From positions 372,001-436,000 of the forward strand of contig NZ_FNNJ01000001.1 of the NCBI RefSeq assembly GCF_900106565.1: a DNA stretch of 64,000 nt. Reading direction: 5' to 3'. Source of the stretch: Lutibacter oricola (lineage in GTDB: Bacteria; Bacteroidota; Bacteroidia; Flavobacteriales; Flavobacteriaceae). Shown in pieces: positions 32,936-41,359 of the stretch. The notes beneath the pieces were generated by a model. The model had not been told where the DNA came from and made no database searches. It was given only the letters and a program-made list of their open reading frames with translations. A program made the translations under genes and the position numbers. Within the stretch, counting starts at the first letter, position 1. Each line of letters starts with the position of its first letter.

Positions 32936-33256
32936 TTAGTTTTTTAAATCTTTAACATCTTTTTTTACCTCTTTAACAACTTTTTTCACGTTGTCTCCAG
33001 TTTTTTTAACAACTTCTTTTACATCTGTAGTAACTTCTTTAACTTCAGTTTTTAAGCTGTCTACTGTTTTTTCAACATCTTGTTTAACTTCTTCTACAGT
33101 TTTTGTAACTTCAGTTTTTGTAACTTCAACTTCTTTTTTTGCAGCTTCAACTTCTGTTTTAACTGCATCTTTAAGATCTTTTTTCTCTGTTTCTTTACAA
33201 GAGAATGCGAAAACACTAACAAGTGCAACCGCTACTAACAATTTGATTGATTTCAT
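32936..33256 (-). CDS. Lys/Glu/Val-rich repetitive lipoprotein
   Basis: A 106-residue lipoprotein (lipobox FAFSC near Cys20). The mature part is made of short degenerate units such as EVKTEVTK, EVKQDVEK, EVTTDVKE and EVKKDVKD, an amphipathic pattern that should form one long helix or coiled coil, like LEA-type or apolipoprotein-type stress proteins. The frame can be extended upstream to 33307, but the ATG at 33256 gives a proper signal peptide (MKSIKLLVAVALVSV). It follows the HMA lipoprotein gene on the same strand, 64 bases apart. Its function is not known. Confidence 0.78.
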   Translation of the reverse strand: MKSIKLLVAVALVSVFAFSCKETEKKDLKDAVKTEVEAAKKEVEVTKTEVTKTVEEVKQDVEKTVDSLKTEVKEVTTDVKEVVKKTGDNVKKVVKEVKKDVKDLKN

Positions 33257-33320
33257 AATATTTTGATTGATTTTAAATATACCTACAAAGAAACAATAAA
33301 AAACCAATAATTAATAAGTT

Positions 33321-33701
33321 TTACTTAGATTCTTTAGAGATTAAATCAATGTCGGTAGTTTTTATTACTGAATATAAATCTCCGCCAGCAATTTTTTCAA
33401 TTTCACTTTTAATATCTTCTTTGTTTATTTTGTTAGCATCATAAGTAATTTCGCCTTTTTTGTTTTCAAAAGAAACATTGGCATAAGTAACACCATCAAA
33501 TTTATATAGTTTAGATTGAATTAGTTTGGCGCAACCAATTTCGCATGTCATTCCTTCAATTTCAACTTCTACACTTTCTAATTTCTCAGCAAGCTTTTCA
33601 GTTTTAACTTCTTTTGAAGTTGGAGTGTTATTTTGTTTTTTAGCTTGGTTACAAGAAACTAGTGTTAAAACAGTAACCAGTATTAATAGTAGATTTTTCA
33701 T
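33321..33701 (-). CDS. Heavy-metal-associated (HMA) domain lipoprotein
   Basis: A 126-residue lipoprotein (lipobox LVSC, Cys17). After a polar linker, residues 44-108 form an HMA-type fold: VEVEIEGMTCEIGCAKLIQSKLYKF, then VSFENKKGEITYDANKIN. The metal motif reads C-E-I-G-C, with three residues between the cysteines instead of the usual two, a variant seen in several Bacteroidota periplasmic HMA proteins. It may bind Cu(I) or a similar ion outside the inner membrane. No copper or efflux gene is adjacent, so the role is open. Confidence 0.85.
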   Translation of the reverse strand: MKNLLLILVTVLTLVSCNQAKKQNNTPTSKEVKTEKLAEKLESVEVEIEGMTCEIGCAKLIQSKLYKFDGVTYANVSFENKKGEITYDANKINKEDIKSEIEKIAGGDLYSVIKTTDIDLISKESK

Positions 33702-33788
33702 TTATTATAGTTTTATTTTTCAACGAAATTATAAACTTATTACTTCAATTCCGAATAAAAATTCGATTTTTGCATTTTATTTAACGCC

Positions 33789-34661
33789 ATGGATCATAAA
33801 AAACTACGTTGGGTATTTCTTTTTGTACTAGCAATAATTTGGGGAAGTTCATTTATTTTAATGAAATATGCTTTGCTAAGTTTAAGCCCAATACAAGTTG
33901 GAGCAATTAGAATTTTAATAACAACGCTTTTTTTATTACTAATTGGTTTTAAAAAGTTAATAACTATAAAACGAAGGCATTGGTATTATTTAACGTTGAA
34001 TGGTTTTGTTGGTACCTTTTTTCCTTCATTTTTGTTTGCTTATGCTGTAGATAAAATAGATAGTTCTATAGCTTCTATTTTAAACTCTTTTACACCTTTA
34101 AATACATTAATTTTTGGAGCGTTGTTTTTTGGTTTTGGTTTTAAAAAACGACAATTATTTGGGGTTTTAGTTGGTTTAATTGGTACTGTTTTATTGATTT
34201 TGAAGGGAGCAGAAGTAAACCCTAATCAAGACTATTTTTACGCTAGTTTTATACTTTTTGCAACAGTAGGTTATGCTTTTAATGTAAATATTTTAAAGAA
34301 GTATTTACATGATTTGGATGCGCTAAGTATAACGGTAGGTAATTTTGTTTTAATGATGTTTCCTGCATTGATTGTACTTTGGTATTCTAACTTTTTTGAA
34401 ACCTTTGTGCCTTCCAAAGAAAATTTAAAAGGAATTATGTATTTAGCTGTTTTAGCAGTAATTGGTACTGGATTGGCTAAAATTATGTTTAATAGGTTAA
34501 TTCAAATTTCTACTCCAATATTCTCATCTTCGGTTACCTATTTAATTCCGATTGTAGCAATTTGTTGGGGGCTTTTTGATGGTGAAAAAATTACTTTATT
34601 ACAAGTTGCATCTGGTTTTGTAATTTTATTAGGTGTGTATATGGTTAATAAAGCTAAATAA
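33789..34661 (+). CDS. EamA/DMT family transporter
   Basis: A 290-residue inner-membrane protein with ten hydrophobic segments in two five-helix EamA repeats. The first repeat has IIWGSSFILMKYALL and ASILNSFTPLNTLIFGALFF; the second has FVLMMFPALIVLW and SSSVTYLIPIVAICWGLFDGE. Family members export metabolites or amino acids, and the substrate cannot be assigned. It stands alone, divergent from the HMA lipoprotein and convergent with the M16 pair through a hairpin near 34680. Confidence 0.88.
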   Translation: MDHKKLRWVFLFVLAIIWGSSFILMKYALLSLSPIQVGAIRILITTLFLLLIGFKKLITIKRRHWYYLTLNGFVGTFFPSFLFAYAVDKIDSSIASILNSFTPLNTLIFGALFFGFGFKKRQLFGVLVGLIGTVLLILKGAEVNPNQDYFYASFILFATVGYAFNVNILKKYLHDLDALSITVGNFVLMMFPALIVLWYSNFFETFVPSKENLKGIMYLAVLAVIGTGLAKIMFNRLIQISTPIFSSSVTYLIPIVAICWGLFDGEKITLLQVASGFVILLGVYMVNKAK

Positions 34662-34662
34662 A

Positions 34663-34696
34663 AAAGCGACTTATACATAATTGCATAAGCCGCTTT
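34663..34696. terminator. Hairpin between the DMT transporter and the M16 peptidase
   Basis: AAAGCGACTTAT (34663-34674) and ATAAGCCGCTTT (34685-34696) pair with one mismatch. The T runs are short, so terminator strength is uncertain. Confidence 0.65.
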
Positions 34697-34716
34697 CATA
34701 AATTAACTAGAAAAAT

Positions 34717-36777
34717 CTATTCAAAGTCGCTATTTGTAACGCCTTCGTTAATTTTAGCTTCTTTAACTAAAAATTTAATTTTTTGAGGTCCCATATCCAT
34801 TTCAACGGTATGTGGAATTTTAATTCCGTTCACTTCTTTGTAATCATGAAAACTAAATCCTTGTTTCATTTTTTTACCCATTGCTTCAATTTCTGTAACT
34901 TGTTTTAGTTTTAAGCCAGATTTTACTGCGTAATAAATAGTGGTGTCATCTCCTTTAGAAACTACATAAGCATCTTGTCCATCTACAGGTTCAATATTTA
35001 CAAGTTTAACATTGTGGTTTGTAATAAAACCAACTTCAGGAAAAGGAACTGTAGATGAATTAGATTTTTTAATCTCATCTTCAGTCATTTCTTTTTTCAT
35101 TCCGCGTTGTTCGTTATAACCAGTTTCTCCGTTAAATTTCATTTTAGACATAACCATTCCCATACCAGAAACTACAACAGATTGTTTGTTTGGTGCCATA
35201 GATTTGTTCTCCATAGTTAACACCATTCCTTGCATAGATGCTTCTGCTTTTGTTGAAGAAGTTTTAATATTTTTCACTTTGTTAACACCACCAATAGCAT
35301 TTAAATAGTTGTTAAAAACAGTTTCTTTAGTAACACCTTCTGGAATTGCTTTAGTTAACTCAGGTTTTTCTGTTGAATTACCTTTAGTATCGAAATAATT
35401 TATTTTGTAAGGTAGTTTATCTAAGTTTGGAATAACATCAACAGCTTTACCAACAACAACTATTCTAGCATTATCTTTATTAAAGTACTTTTTAGCAACT
35501 CTTTGAATATCATTAATAGTTACTGCATTAATTTTATCTAGGTATGTTTTATAGAAATTGCTAGGTAAATTATTAGTTCTAGAATTTAACGCGTAACGAG
35601 CAACCGTTTCTGGTTTTTCTATGTTTCTAACAAAGCTACCGATGTATGTTGCTTTAACAGTTTTAAGTTCTTCTTCAGTTACTTTTGTAGTTCTAATAAT
35701 GTTTAGTTCTTTCATTGTTTCCATAACAGTACTATCTGTTACGGCGTTTCGAACTTGAGCACCTGCAGAAAACAAAGCGCGAGTATTTTTGTTAGGTCTT
35801 AAACTAGATCTTGCTCCGTAAGTATACCCGTGAGCTTCTCTTAAATTCATATTTAAATGACTATTAAAATCTCCACCAAATATTTGATTTGCTAAAAGTA
35901 AAGCGTGGTAATCTTCATCGGTCATTTTAAAATCTACTGTGCTTAAAACCGTAACGTCAGATTGAACTGCGTTTGGCATATTTATAAAGTTAATTTCAGT
36001 AGTTGCTACATTGTTAACTTCAGGTAAAGCAGTTGAAGGAATTACCCCTTTTTTCCAACTTTTTAAATTTTTTGAAACTAATTTTTTAATTTCTTTAAAA
36101 TTTACATCACCAACAATAATTAAATAAGCATTGTTTGGTTTGTAATATGTATTGTAAAAATTTTGAACATCGTTTAAAGTAGTGTTTTCAATACTTTCTT
36201 TAGTAAGAAATTCTCCATAAGGATGGTTTTTACCATAGGCTAAAAGATATTTTAATCGGCGAGAAATGCTCTCAACACTTTTTTCTTCACCTTTAATACC
36301 GTCCAATAATATGTTTACTTCTTTATCAAAATCTTCTTGAGTAAATAGTGGGTTTTTAACACCATCAGCCATTAGTTGAAATAACTCTGGAAAATATTTA
36401 GATAAAGAGTTAAGTCTTGCGCTGCTACTGCCAAAAGATAATGAAGCTCCTAAATAATCAACTTTTTCATTAAAAGCATCTTTACTTATGTTAGTTGTTC
36501 CAGATCCTAAAAGACTTCCTAATAAACTAGAAACACCTGCTTTGTCACCTTCAGAAATAGGATTGTTATCTATGGTAAGTGTTGCTGATACACGTGGTAA
36601 TTTATGATTTTCTACTACTAAAACTTTAAGTCCGTTTTTTAGTTCAAAAGTTTTTGGTGTACCTAAATTAATTTTTGGAGCTGGACCTGGTTTAGGTTGT
36701 ATAGATCTATCAATTTGAGCGGTTACTGAAACTGAAAGAAAAAATATTGCTAGTATGTATAAATATTTTGTTTTCAT
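34717..36777 (-). CDS. M16-family peptidase-like protein lacking the zinc motif, with C-terminal extension
   Basis: A 686-residue exported protein (signal peptide ending VSVTAQ). Residues about 35-475 have the two-lobe M16 (insulinase-like) architecture, but the HxxEH motif is missing: the corresponding region reads SSLLGSLLGSGTTN. Such inactive subunits pair with an active partner, here encoded by the gene 4 bases upstream on the same strand. The last 200 residues (from about 480, VFNNYLNAIGGVNKVKNIKT) form a beta-rich domain resembling outer-membrane lipoprotein-sorting (LolA-like) folds. Together the pair probably degrades peptides in the periplasm. Confidence 0.88.
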   Translation of the reverse strand: MKTKYLYILAIFFLSVSVTAQIDRSIQPKPGPAPKINLGTPKTFELKNGLKVLVVENHKLPRVSATLTIDNNPISEGDKAGVSSLLGSLLGSGTTNISKDAFNEKVDYLGASLSFGSSSARLNSLSKYFPELFQLMADGVKNPLFTQEDFDKEVNILLDGIKGEEKSVESISRRLKYLLAYGKNHPYGEFLTKESIENTTLNDVQNFYNTYYKPNNAYLIIVGDVNFKEIKKLVSKNLKSWKKGVIPSTALPEVNNVATTEINFINMPNAVQSDVTVLSTVDFKMTDEDYHALLLANQIFGGDFNSHLNMNLREAHGYTYGARSSLRPNKNTRALFSAGAQVRNAVTDSTVMETMKELNIIRTTKVTEEELKTVKATYIGSFVRNIEKPETVARYALNSRTNNLPSNFYKTYLDKINAVTINDIQRVAKKYFNKDNARIVVVGKAVDVIPNLDKLPYKINYFDTKGNSTEKPELTKAIPEGVTKETVFNNYLNAIGGVNKVKNIKTSSTKAEASMQGMVLTMENKSMAPNKQSVVVSGMGMVMSKMKFNGETGYNEQRGMKKEMTEDEIKKSNSSTVPFPEVGFITNHNVKLVNIEPVDGQDAYVVSKGDDTTIYYAVKSGLKLKQVTEIEAMGKKMKQGFSFHDYKEVNGIKIPHTVEMDMGPQKIKFLVKEAKINEGVTNSDFE

Positions 36778-36781
36778 CTGT

Positions 36782-38098
36782 TTATTCTTTTTCTTTTTTA
36801 GGTAAATAATCTAAAACTAATCGTTGATTTGTGTTTAGGTATTTTTTTGCAACTTCTCTAATTTCTTCTTTTGTAATAGAATTGTAAATTTCAATTTCAG
36901 TATTAATTAAATTTACATCTTTATAAAGCATATGATATTTAGCTAAAGAGTTCGCAATACCTTCAACACTAGAATTAGAATTAACAAATTGATTTTCGAA
37001 TTTGTTTCTTAATTTTTGAAGATCTTTATCGGAGATAAGTTCAGTTTGAATTTTAACAATTTCTTCGTCCATTTCTTTAACTAAATCATCTAGCGTGTTT
37101 TCACCTAAAGGAAGAGCTAAAACTATATAAGCACCATAATCTTCTAAAGAGTAGTTGAAAGCTGCAACTTGCATTGCTTTTTTCTTATCGTCAACAAGTT
37201 TTTTGTATAGTCTAGAGCTTTTACCATCACTTAAAACTGTAGAAATCATATCTAAAACTCTAGCGTCTCTAGTTGTCATTGCAGGTGTACGGTATACAGT
37301 AAATACAGCAGGAATTTGAATATTTGGATCTTCAAAAGTTGCTTTTATTTCTGAGGTAATAGGATCTTCTTTAATAATTGACCTTTTAATATCTTCACCT
37401 CTTGGAATACTTCCAAAATAATCTTCGATGTGTTTTTTAGCAGCTCCTTTTTCAAAATCTCCTGCTACAACTAATACAGCGTTGTTTGGTACGTAGAATT
37501 TTTTGTTAAAGGCTTGAAATTCTTCAAGAGTAGAAGCATCTAAATGGTCCATAGAACCAATTGTGGTCCAGTGGTATGGGTGTTTTTTAAATAAATGTTT
37601 AAAAACTTCAGCATTCCAATGGCCGTAAGGAGCGTTGTCAACTCTTAATCTTTTTTCTTCTTTTACAACCTCATTTTGTGTGTCTACACCAATTTGATTA
37701 ATAATTGGATGTAACATTCTTTCAGACTCCATCCATAAACCTAATTTTAAGTTGTTAGAAGGAAATACCTCATAGTAATAAGTTCTGTCTTGAGTTGTGT
37801 TAGCATTATTTGTACCTCCGTTTCCAGAAACAATTTTAAACCATTCTCCTCTACCAATGTTTTTAGTACCTTCAAATAAAAGGTGTTCGAAAAAGTGGGC
37901 AAATCCAGTTCTTTCTGGATTTTCGTCTTTAGCCCCAACATGGTACATTACAGATGTTGTAACTACTGGAGCTGAGTTGTCTTGATGTAAAATAACGTGC
38001 AATCCGTTATTTAAATCATACTCTTCAAAAGCTACTTGTTGTGCAAATGTAGTTACACTTAATAGCATTAATAGAGCTGTTAAATAAAAGTTTTTCAT
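36782..38098 (-). CDS. M16-family zinc peptidase, catalytic subunit
   Basis: A 438-residue exported metallopeptidase (signal peptide ending TFAQ). The inverted zinc motif HxxEH is present as His68-Phe-Phe-Glu71-His72 in GFAHFFEHLLFEGTKN, and the third ligand Glu lies about 75 residues later in NEVVKEEKRLR. The second half has the inactive M16C lobe (AVLVVAGDFEKGAAKKHIEDYFG). It is the first gene of a two-gene operon with the zinc-less subunit, matching the paired M16 arrangement common in Bacteroidota. Likely substrates are peptides in the periplasm. Confidence 0.92.
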   Translation of the reverse strand: MKNFYLTALLMLLSVTTFAQQVAFEEYDLNNGLHVILHQDNSAPVVTTSVMYHVGAKDENPERTGFAHFFEHLLFEGTKNIGRGEWFKIVSGNGGTNNANTTQDRTYYYEVFPSNNLKLGLWMESERMLHPIINQIGVDTQNEVVKEEKRLRVDNAPYGHWNAEVFKHLFKKHPYHWTTIGSMDHLDASTLEEFQAFNKKFYVPNNAVLVVAGDFEKGAAKKHIEDYFGSIPRGEDIKRSIIKEDPITSEIKATFEDPNIQIPAVFTVYRTPAMTTRDARVLDMISTVLSDGKSSRLYKKLVDDKKKAMQVAAFNYSLEDYGAYIVLALPLGENTLDDLVKEMDEEIVKIQTELISDKDLQKLRNKFENQFVNSNSSVEGIANSLAKYHMLYKDVNLINTEIEIYNSITKEEIREVAKKYLNTNQRLVLDYLPKKEKE

Positions 38099-38405
38099 TT
38101 TAATTTATTTGTTATTTATTAATATTAAAGGCAATGAATGTAGGTCGACCGATTTAATAAATTGTTACATTTTAATTTATAGAAATTTGAGTCGAAGAAT
38201 TTCATAGCTAATTTTCTCAAAAATAATTAACTTTTAAATGGTGGCCTACACTATTATTTTTTTTAACATAAATTTTAAGAAGTTTAATTTTACGTGCTGT
38301 AAATGAGCTTTTTAATATTTAAAATAAGTTTTGTGTAAAAAGAAAAAAGACTTATATTTGCACCCGCCTTAATAGAAGGTGATTAATGAATAAAAAATTA
38401 TACTT
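38099..38405. other. 307-base divergent intergenic region between the M16 pair and rplU
   Basis: No ORF is seen. The right half holds the rplU promoter (38331-38360) and a short leader with the weak hairpin CCTT-AATAG-AAGG. The left half should hold the promoter of the minus-strand M16 operon, but no clear -7 match was found there. A palindrome GGTCGACC is present near 38141. Confidence 0.5.
38331..38360 (+). promoter_or_regulatory. Promoter of rplU-rpmA
   Basis: TTG at 38331-38333 and TATATTTG at 38353-38360, spaced 19 bases, match the Bacteroidota -33/-7 consensus. The ATG is 46 bases after the -7 box, a longer leader than most here. Confidence 0.8.
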
Positions 38406-39065
38406 ATGTATGCAATTGTAGAAATAGCAGGGCAGCAGTTTAAAGTAGCGCAAGACCAAAAGGTTTACGTACACCGTTTACAAGGAGAAGAAGGATCAAA
38501 AGTTTCTTTTGATAAAGTTCTTCTTTTAGATAACGAAGGTGCAGTAACAGTTGGCGCCCCAGCTATCCAAGGAGCCGAAGTAACGGCTAAAATTTTAGGT
38601 CACTTACAAGGTGATAAAGTAATCGTTTTCAAAAAGAAACGTAGAAAAGGATACAAGAAAAAGAATGGTCATCGCCAGGCTTTAACTGAAATCCAAATCG
38701 AAGCTATTGCAGCTACTGGAGCAAAGAAAAAAGCGCCAGCTAAAAAAGCAGCACCTAAAAAAGAAGAAGCAGCTCCAGTAAAAAAGGCAGCAGCAAAAAA
38801 ATCTGCATCTAAAGCAGATGATTTAAAGAAAGTTGAAGGTATTGGACCAAAAATCGCTGAGATTTTTGTTGCAGCTGGTATTGATACTTTTGCTAAATTA
38901 GCAGCAGCAGATGTTGAAGCGTTAAAAGAAATTTTAGCAGCAGCAGGATCTAGATATGCTTCTAAAAACCCAGGTTCTTGGCCAAAACAAGCAAAAATGG
39001 CTGCTGAAGGAAAATGGGATGAATTAAAAGTATGGCAAGATAACACTAAAGGTGGTATTGAATAA
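38406..39065 (+). CDS. rplU: 50S ribosomal protein L21 with helix-hairpin-helix extension
   Basis: Residues 1-103 are a complete L21 (MYAIVEIAGQQFKVA, VTAKILGHLQGDKVIVFKKKRRKGYKKKNGHRQ), which binds 23S rRNA. The protein then continues to 219 residues, about twice the usual length. Residues 104-135 are a Lys/Ala-rich linker; residues 136-219 form a domain with the HhH motif VEGIGPKIAEIFVAAGI and a C-terminal part ending WDELKVWQDNTKGGIE. The same extension occurs in other flavobacterial L21 proteins, so it is not a cloning or assembly artefact. Its function is unknown. The operon continues with rpmA. Confidence 0.95.
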   Translation: MYAIVEIAGQQFKVAQDQKVYVHRLQGEEGSKVSFDKVLLLDNEGAVTVGAPAIQGAEVTAKILGHLQGDKVIVFKKKRRKGYKKKNGHRQALTEIQIEAIAATGAKKKAPAKKAAPKKEEAAPVKKAAAKKSASKADDLKKVEGIGPKIAEIFVAAGIDTFAKLAAADVEALKEILAAAGSRYASKNPGSWPKQAKMAAEGKWDELKVWQDNTKGGIE

Positions 39066-39099
39066 CCAAATTTGTTTAACATTTTAAAACCATAACATC

Positions 39100-39360
39100 A
39101 TGGCACATAAAAAAGGAGTAGGTAGTTCGAAGAATGGTAGAGAATCAGAATCGAAACGACTTGGAGTAAAAATATTTGGTGGACAAGCTGCTTTAGCAGG
39201 TAATATTATTGTACGTCAAAGAGGAACTCAACATCATCCTGGTGATAATGTTTATATGGGTAAAGATCACACATTACACGCAAGAGTTGACGGTGTGGTT
39301 CAATTCATAAAGAAAAAAGATAATAAATCTTATGTTTCTATTGATCCTATTGAGGCTTAG
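39100..39360 (+). CDS. rpmA: 50S ribosomal protein L27
   Basis: An 86-residue L27: [49 protein letters not shown]. Its N-terminal tail reaches the peptidyl transferase centre. It begins directly with MAHKKG, so no N-terminal prepeptide of the Firmicutes type is present. It is second in the rplU-rpmA operon and is followed by a strong terminator. Confidence 0.97.
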   Translation: MAHKKGVGSSKNGRESESKRLGVKIFGGQAALAGNIIVRQRGTQHHPGDNVYMGKDHTLHARVDGVVQFIKKKDNKSYVSIDPIEA

Positions 39361-39384
39361 TAGTTAGATTTATACAAAATTTGA

Positions 39385-39418
39385 AACTCCCAAACTTTTT
39401 TAGTTTGGGAGTTTTTTT
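39385..39418 (+). terminator. Terminator after rpmA
   Basis: AACTCCCAAAC (39385-39395) and GTTTGGGAGTT (39403-39413) are perfect complements, followed by T7. Confidence 0.92.
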
Positions 39419-39439
39419 ATACGCTATTTTGTACATTTG
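39405..39439 (+). promoter_or_regulatory. Promoter of waaA, -7 box abutting the start
   Basis: TACATTTG at 39432-39439 is a full -7 match ending six bases before the ATG at 39446. A TTG at 39405-39407 lies 24 bases upstream, slightly long, and is inside the rpmA terminator. The mRNA would be leaderless or nearly so. Confidence 0.6.
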
Positions 39440-39445
39440 CTAACT

Positions 39446-40681
39446 ATGTACTTTTTATATAATATAATAGTTTTAATAGTTACTGGTTTACTAAAAATAG
39501 TAGCTTTATTCAACAAAAAAATTCAATTATTTGTTGAAGGTCGAAATCAAACATTTAATAGGTTAAAAGAATCTATTTCTAAAAATGATGAGGTAATTTG
39601 GGTGCATTGTGCTTCATTAGGAGAATTTGAACAAGGAAGACCAATTATTGAAAAACTAAAGGTAGAATTTCCTTCAAAAAAAATAGTACTCACTTTTTTT
39701 TCGCCATCGGGCTATGAAGTAAGAAAGGATTATAACGTAGTAGATATAGTTTGTTATTTGCCTTTAGATTCTAAAAGTAATGCTAAAAAGTTTTTAGATA
39801 TCGTTCACCCAGAAAAAGCAATTTTTGTTAAGTACGAGTTTTGGCCAAACTTATTAAGAGAACTTAAGCAAAGAGAGGTAAATACTATATTGGTGTCGGG
39901 AATTTTTAGAGAGAACCAAGCGTTTTTTAAAAGTTATGGAAGTTGGATGCGGAACTCATTAAAAGCATTTTCACACTTTTTTGTGCAAAATAAGGTTTCT
40001 GAAAGCTTATTGAAAAATGTGGGTTTTAACAATGTAACACTTTGTGGAGATACCCGTTTTGATAGGGTTTATGAGATTACACAACAAAACAATAAGTTAA
40101 ATTTTATTGAAGAGTTTACAGCGAATAACCACATTTTGGTTGCTGGTAGTAGTTGGAAAGAAGATGAAGATTTATTGGTTGAGTATATTAATAATAATTC
40201 TAAAGAAGGTGAGAAGTTTATAATTGCACCACATAATATTAAACCTACAGAAATTGAGGAGTTAAAAAACTCAATTACAAAGAAAGTAGTATCGTTTTCA
40301 GAAAAAGAAACTAAAAACTTAAACAATTATCAAGTATTTATAATTGATACAGTAGGTATACTTACAAAAATTTATAGCTACGCACATGTTGCGTATGTTG
40401 GTGGTGGTTATACAAAATCTGGAGTTCATAATGTATTAGAACCAGCTTGCTATGGTGTACCTGTGTTAATTGGGCCTAATTATCAAAAGTTTAATGAAGC
40501 AATAGAACTGGTAGATAATGGTGGATGTTTTGTGGTTGACAGTTCTGAAAAATTATCCTTACATTTAAAAAAGTTTTATAATGATAATGAAGAGCGTAAA
40601 AACGTAGGGCAAAAATCATTAAACTATGTAGCTTCTAAAACTGGAGCTACCTTAAAAATATTAAACTATCTTAAAAAATGA
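39446..40681 (+). CDS. waaA: 3-deoxy-D-manno-octulosonic acid transferase
   Basis: An inner-membrane glycosyltransferase that adds Kdo to lipid IVA in lipopolysaccharide synthesis. It has an N-terminal membrane anchor (MYFLYNIIVLIVTGLLK), then the donor/acceptor blocks WVHCASLGEFEQGRPIIEKL, LTFFSPSGYEVR, FVKYEFWPNLL and, near the C-terminus, YVGGGYTKSGVHNVLEPACYGVPVL. At 411 residues it has normal length. The frame opens with a TTG at 39437 inside the -7 box, so the ATG at 39446 is chosen. It overlaps the next Crp/Fnr gene by 4 bases. Confidence 0.94.
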   Translation: MYFLYNIIVLIVTGLLKIVALFNKKIQLFVEGRNQTFNRLKESISKNDEVIWVHCASLGEFEQGRPIIEKLKVEFPSKKIVLTFFSPSGYEVRKDYNVVDIVCYLPLDSKSNAKKFLDIVHPEKAIFVKYEFWPNLLRELKQREVNTILVSGIFRENQAFFKSYGSWMRNSLKAFSHFFVQNKVSESLLKNVGFNNVTLCGDTRFDRVYEITQQNNKLNFIEEFTANNHILVAGSSWKEDEDLLVEYINNNSKEGEKFIIAPHNIKPTEIEELKNSITKKVVSFSEKETKNLNNYQVFIIDTVGILTKIYSYAHVAYVGGGYTKSGVHNVLEPACYGVPVLIGPNYQKFNEAIELVDNGGCFVVDSSEKLSLHLKKFYNDNEERKNVGQKSLNYVASKTGATLKILNYLKK

Positions 40682-41310
40682 GAGAAAAATTAGAGAGCTT
40701 TTATTCGTTTGTGTTTGAAAAGGAATTGTTAGACGAAATTGAACAAATAGGTGTTTATAAAAAGCTAAGAGAGAACGAACTTTTGGTAGATTTAGGAGAT
40801 CAAATGAAAGGAGTTCCTTTATTATTAGATGGTGCAATTAAAATTGTGCGAGAAGATAAAAAAGGGGAAGAAATTTTACTTTATTTTTTAGAAAGAGGAG
40901 ATACTTGTGCGAGTTCTTTTGCAAGTGCAATCTCTAACGGGAAATGTGGAATTAGAGCTATTGCTGAAAAAGATTCGGAAATTATTTTTCTTCCAAAGGA
41001 AAAATTAGATGAGTGGTTAGTTAAATATAAATCGTGGAGAAATTTTGTAATTGATAGTTACAATATTCGTCTAAACGAAATGATGGAAACAATAGATACG
41101 CTAGCATTTATGAGAATGGATGAGCGTTTGTATAAGTATTTAACCGATAAGGCTCAAATTTTAAGAGAAACAACATTAAATACTACACATCAAGACATAG
41201 CGTATGATTTGCATACGTCAAGAGTTGTGGTTTCTAGATTGTTAAAGCAGCTTGAAAATGAAGGGAAAATTCAGTTGCATAGAAACAGAATTGAGATTTT
41301 AGAATTTTAA
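40678..41310 (+). CDS. Crp/Fnr family regulator with two cysteines
   Basis: A 210-residue regulator with an N-terminal cyclic-nucleotide-binding-like beta-barrel (about 15-125), a long dimer helix and a C-terminal HTH (HQDIAYDLHTSRVVVSRLLKQLENEGKI). It lacks the N-terminal Cys cluster of Fnr. It has two Cys in the effector domain, Cys77 in GDTCASS and Cys90 in NGKCGIR, which could form a disulfide or persulfide switch. The YeeE/YedE-type sulfur transporter genes follow, so it may sense reduced sulfur, by inference. It overlaps waaA by 4 bases. Confidence 0.88.
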   Translation: MREKLESFYSFVFEKELLDEIEQIGVYKKLRENELLVDLGDQMKGVPLLLDGAIKIVREDKKGEEILLYFLERGDTCASSFASAISNGKCGIRAIAEKDSEIIFLPKEKLDEWLVKYKSWRNFVIDSYNIRLNEMMETIDTLAFMRMDERLYKYLTDKAQILRETTLNTTHQDIAYDLHTSRVVVSRLLKQLENEGKIQLHRNRIEILEF

Positions 41311-41359
41311 CTTTAAATTAAGTTTAAATTTTTTTAATACTAACTAAGAGAATTAAATT

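Noticed and set aside
33000-33200. Apparent tandem DNA repeat (aacttc/tttt units)
   Set aside because: The repetition reflects degenerate protein repeats in the lipoprotein, with no fixed DNA unit or spacers, so it is neither a CRISPR nor a satellite.
32991-33266. Ser/Thr/Val-rich plus-strand frame of 91 residues
   Set aside because: It is the mirror of the Lys/Glu/Val repeat lipoprotein, whose minus-strand frame has a lipobox.
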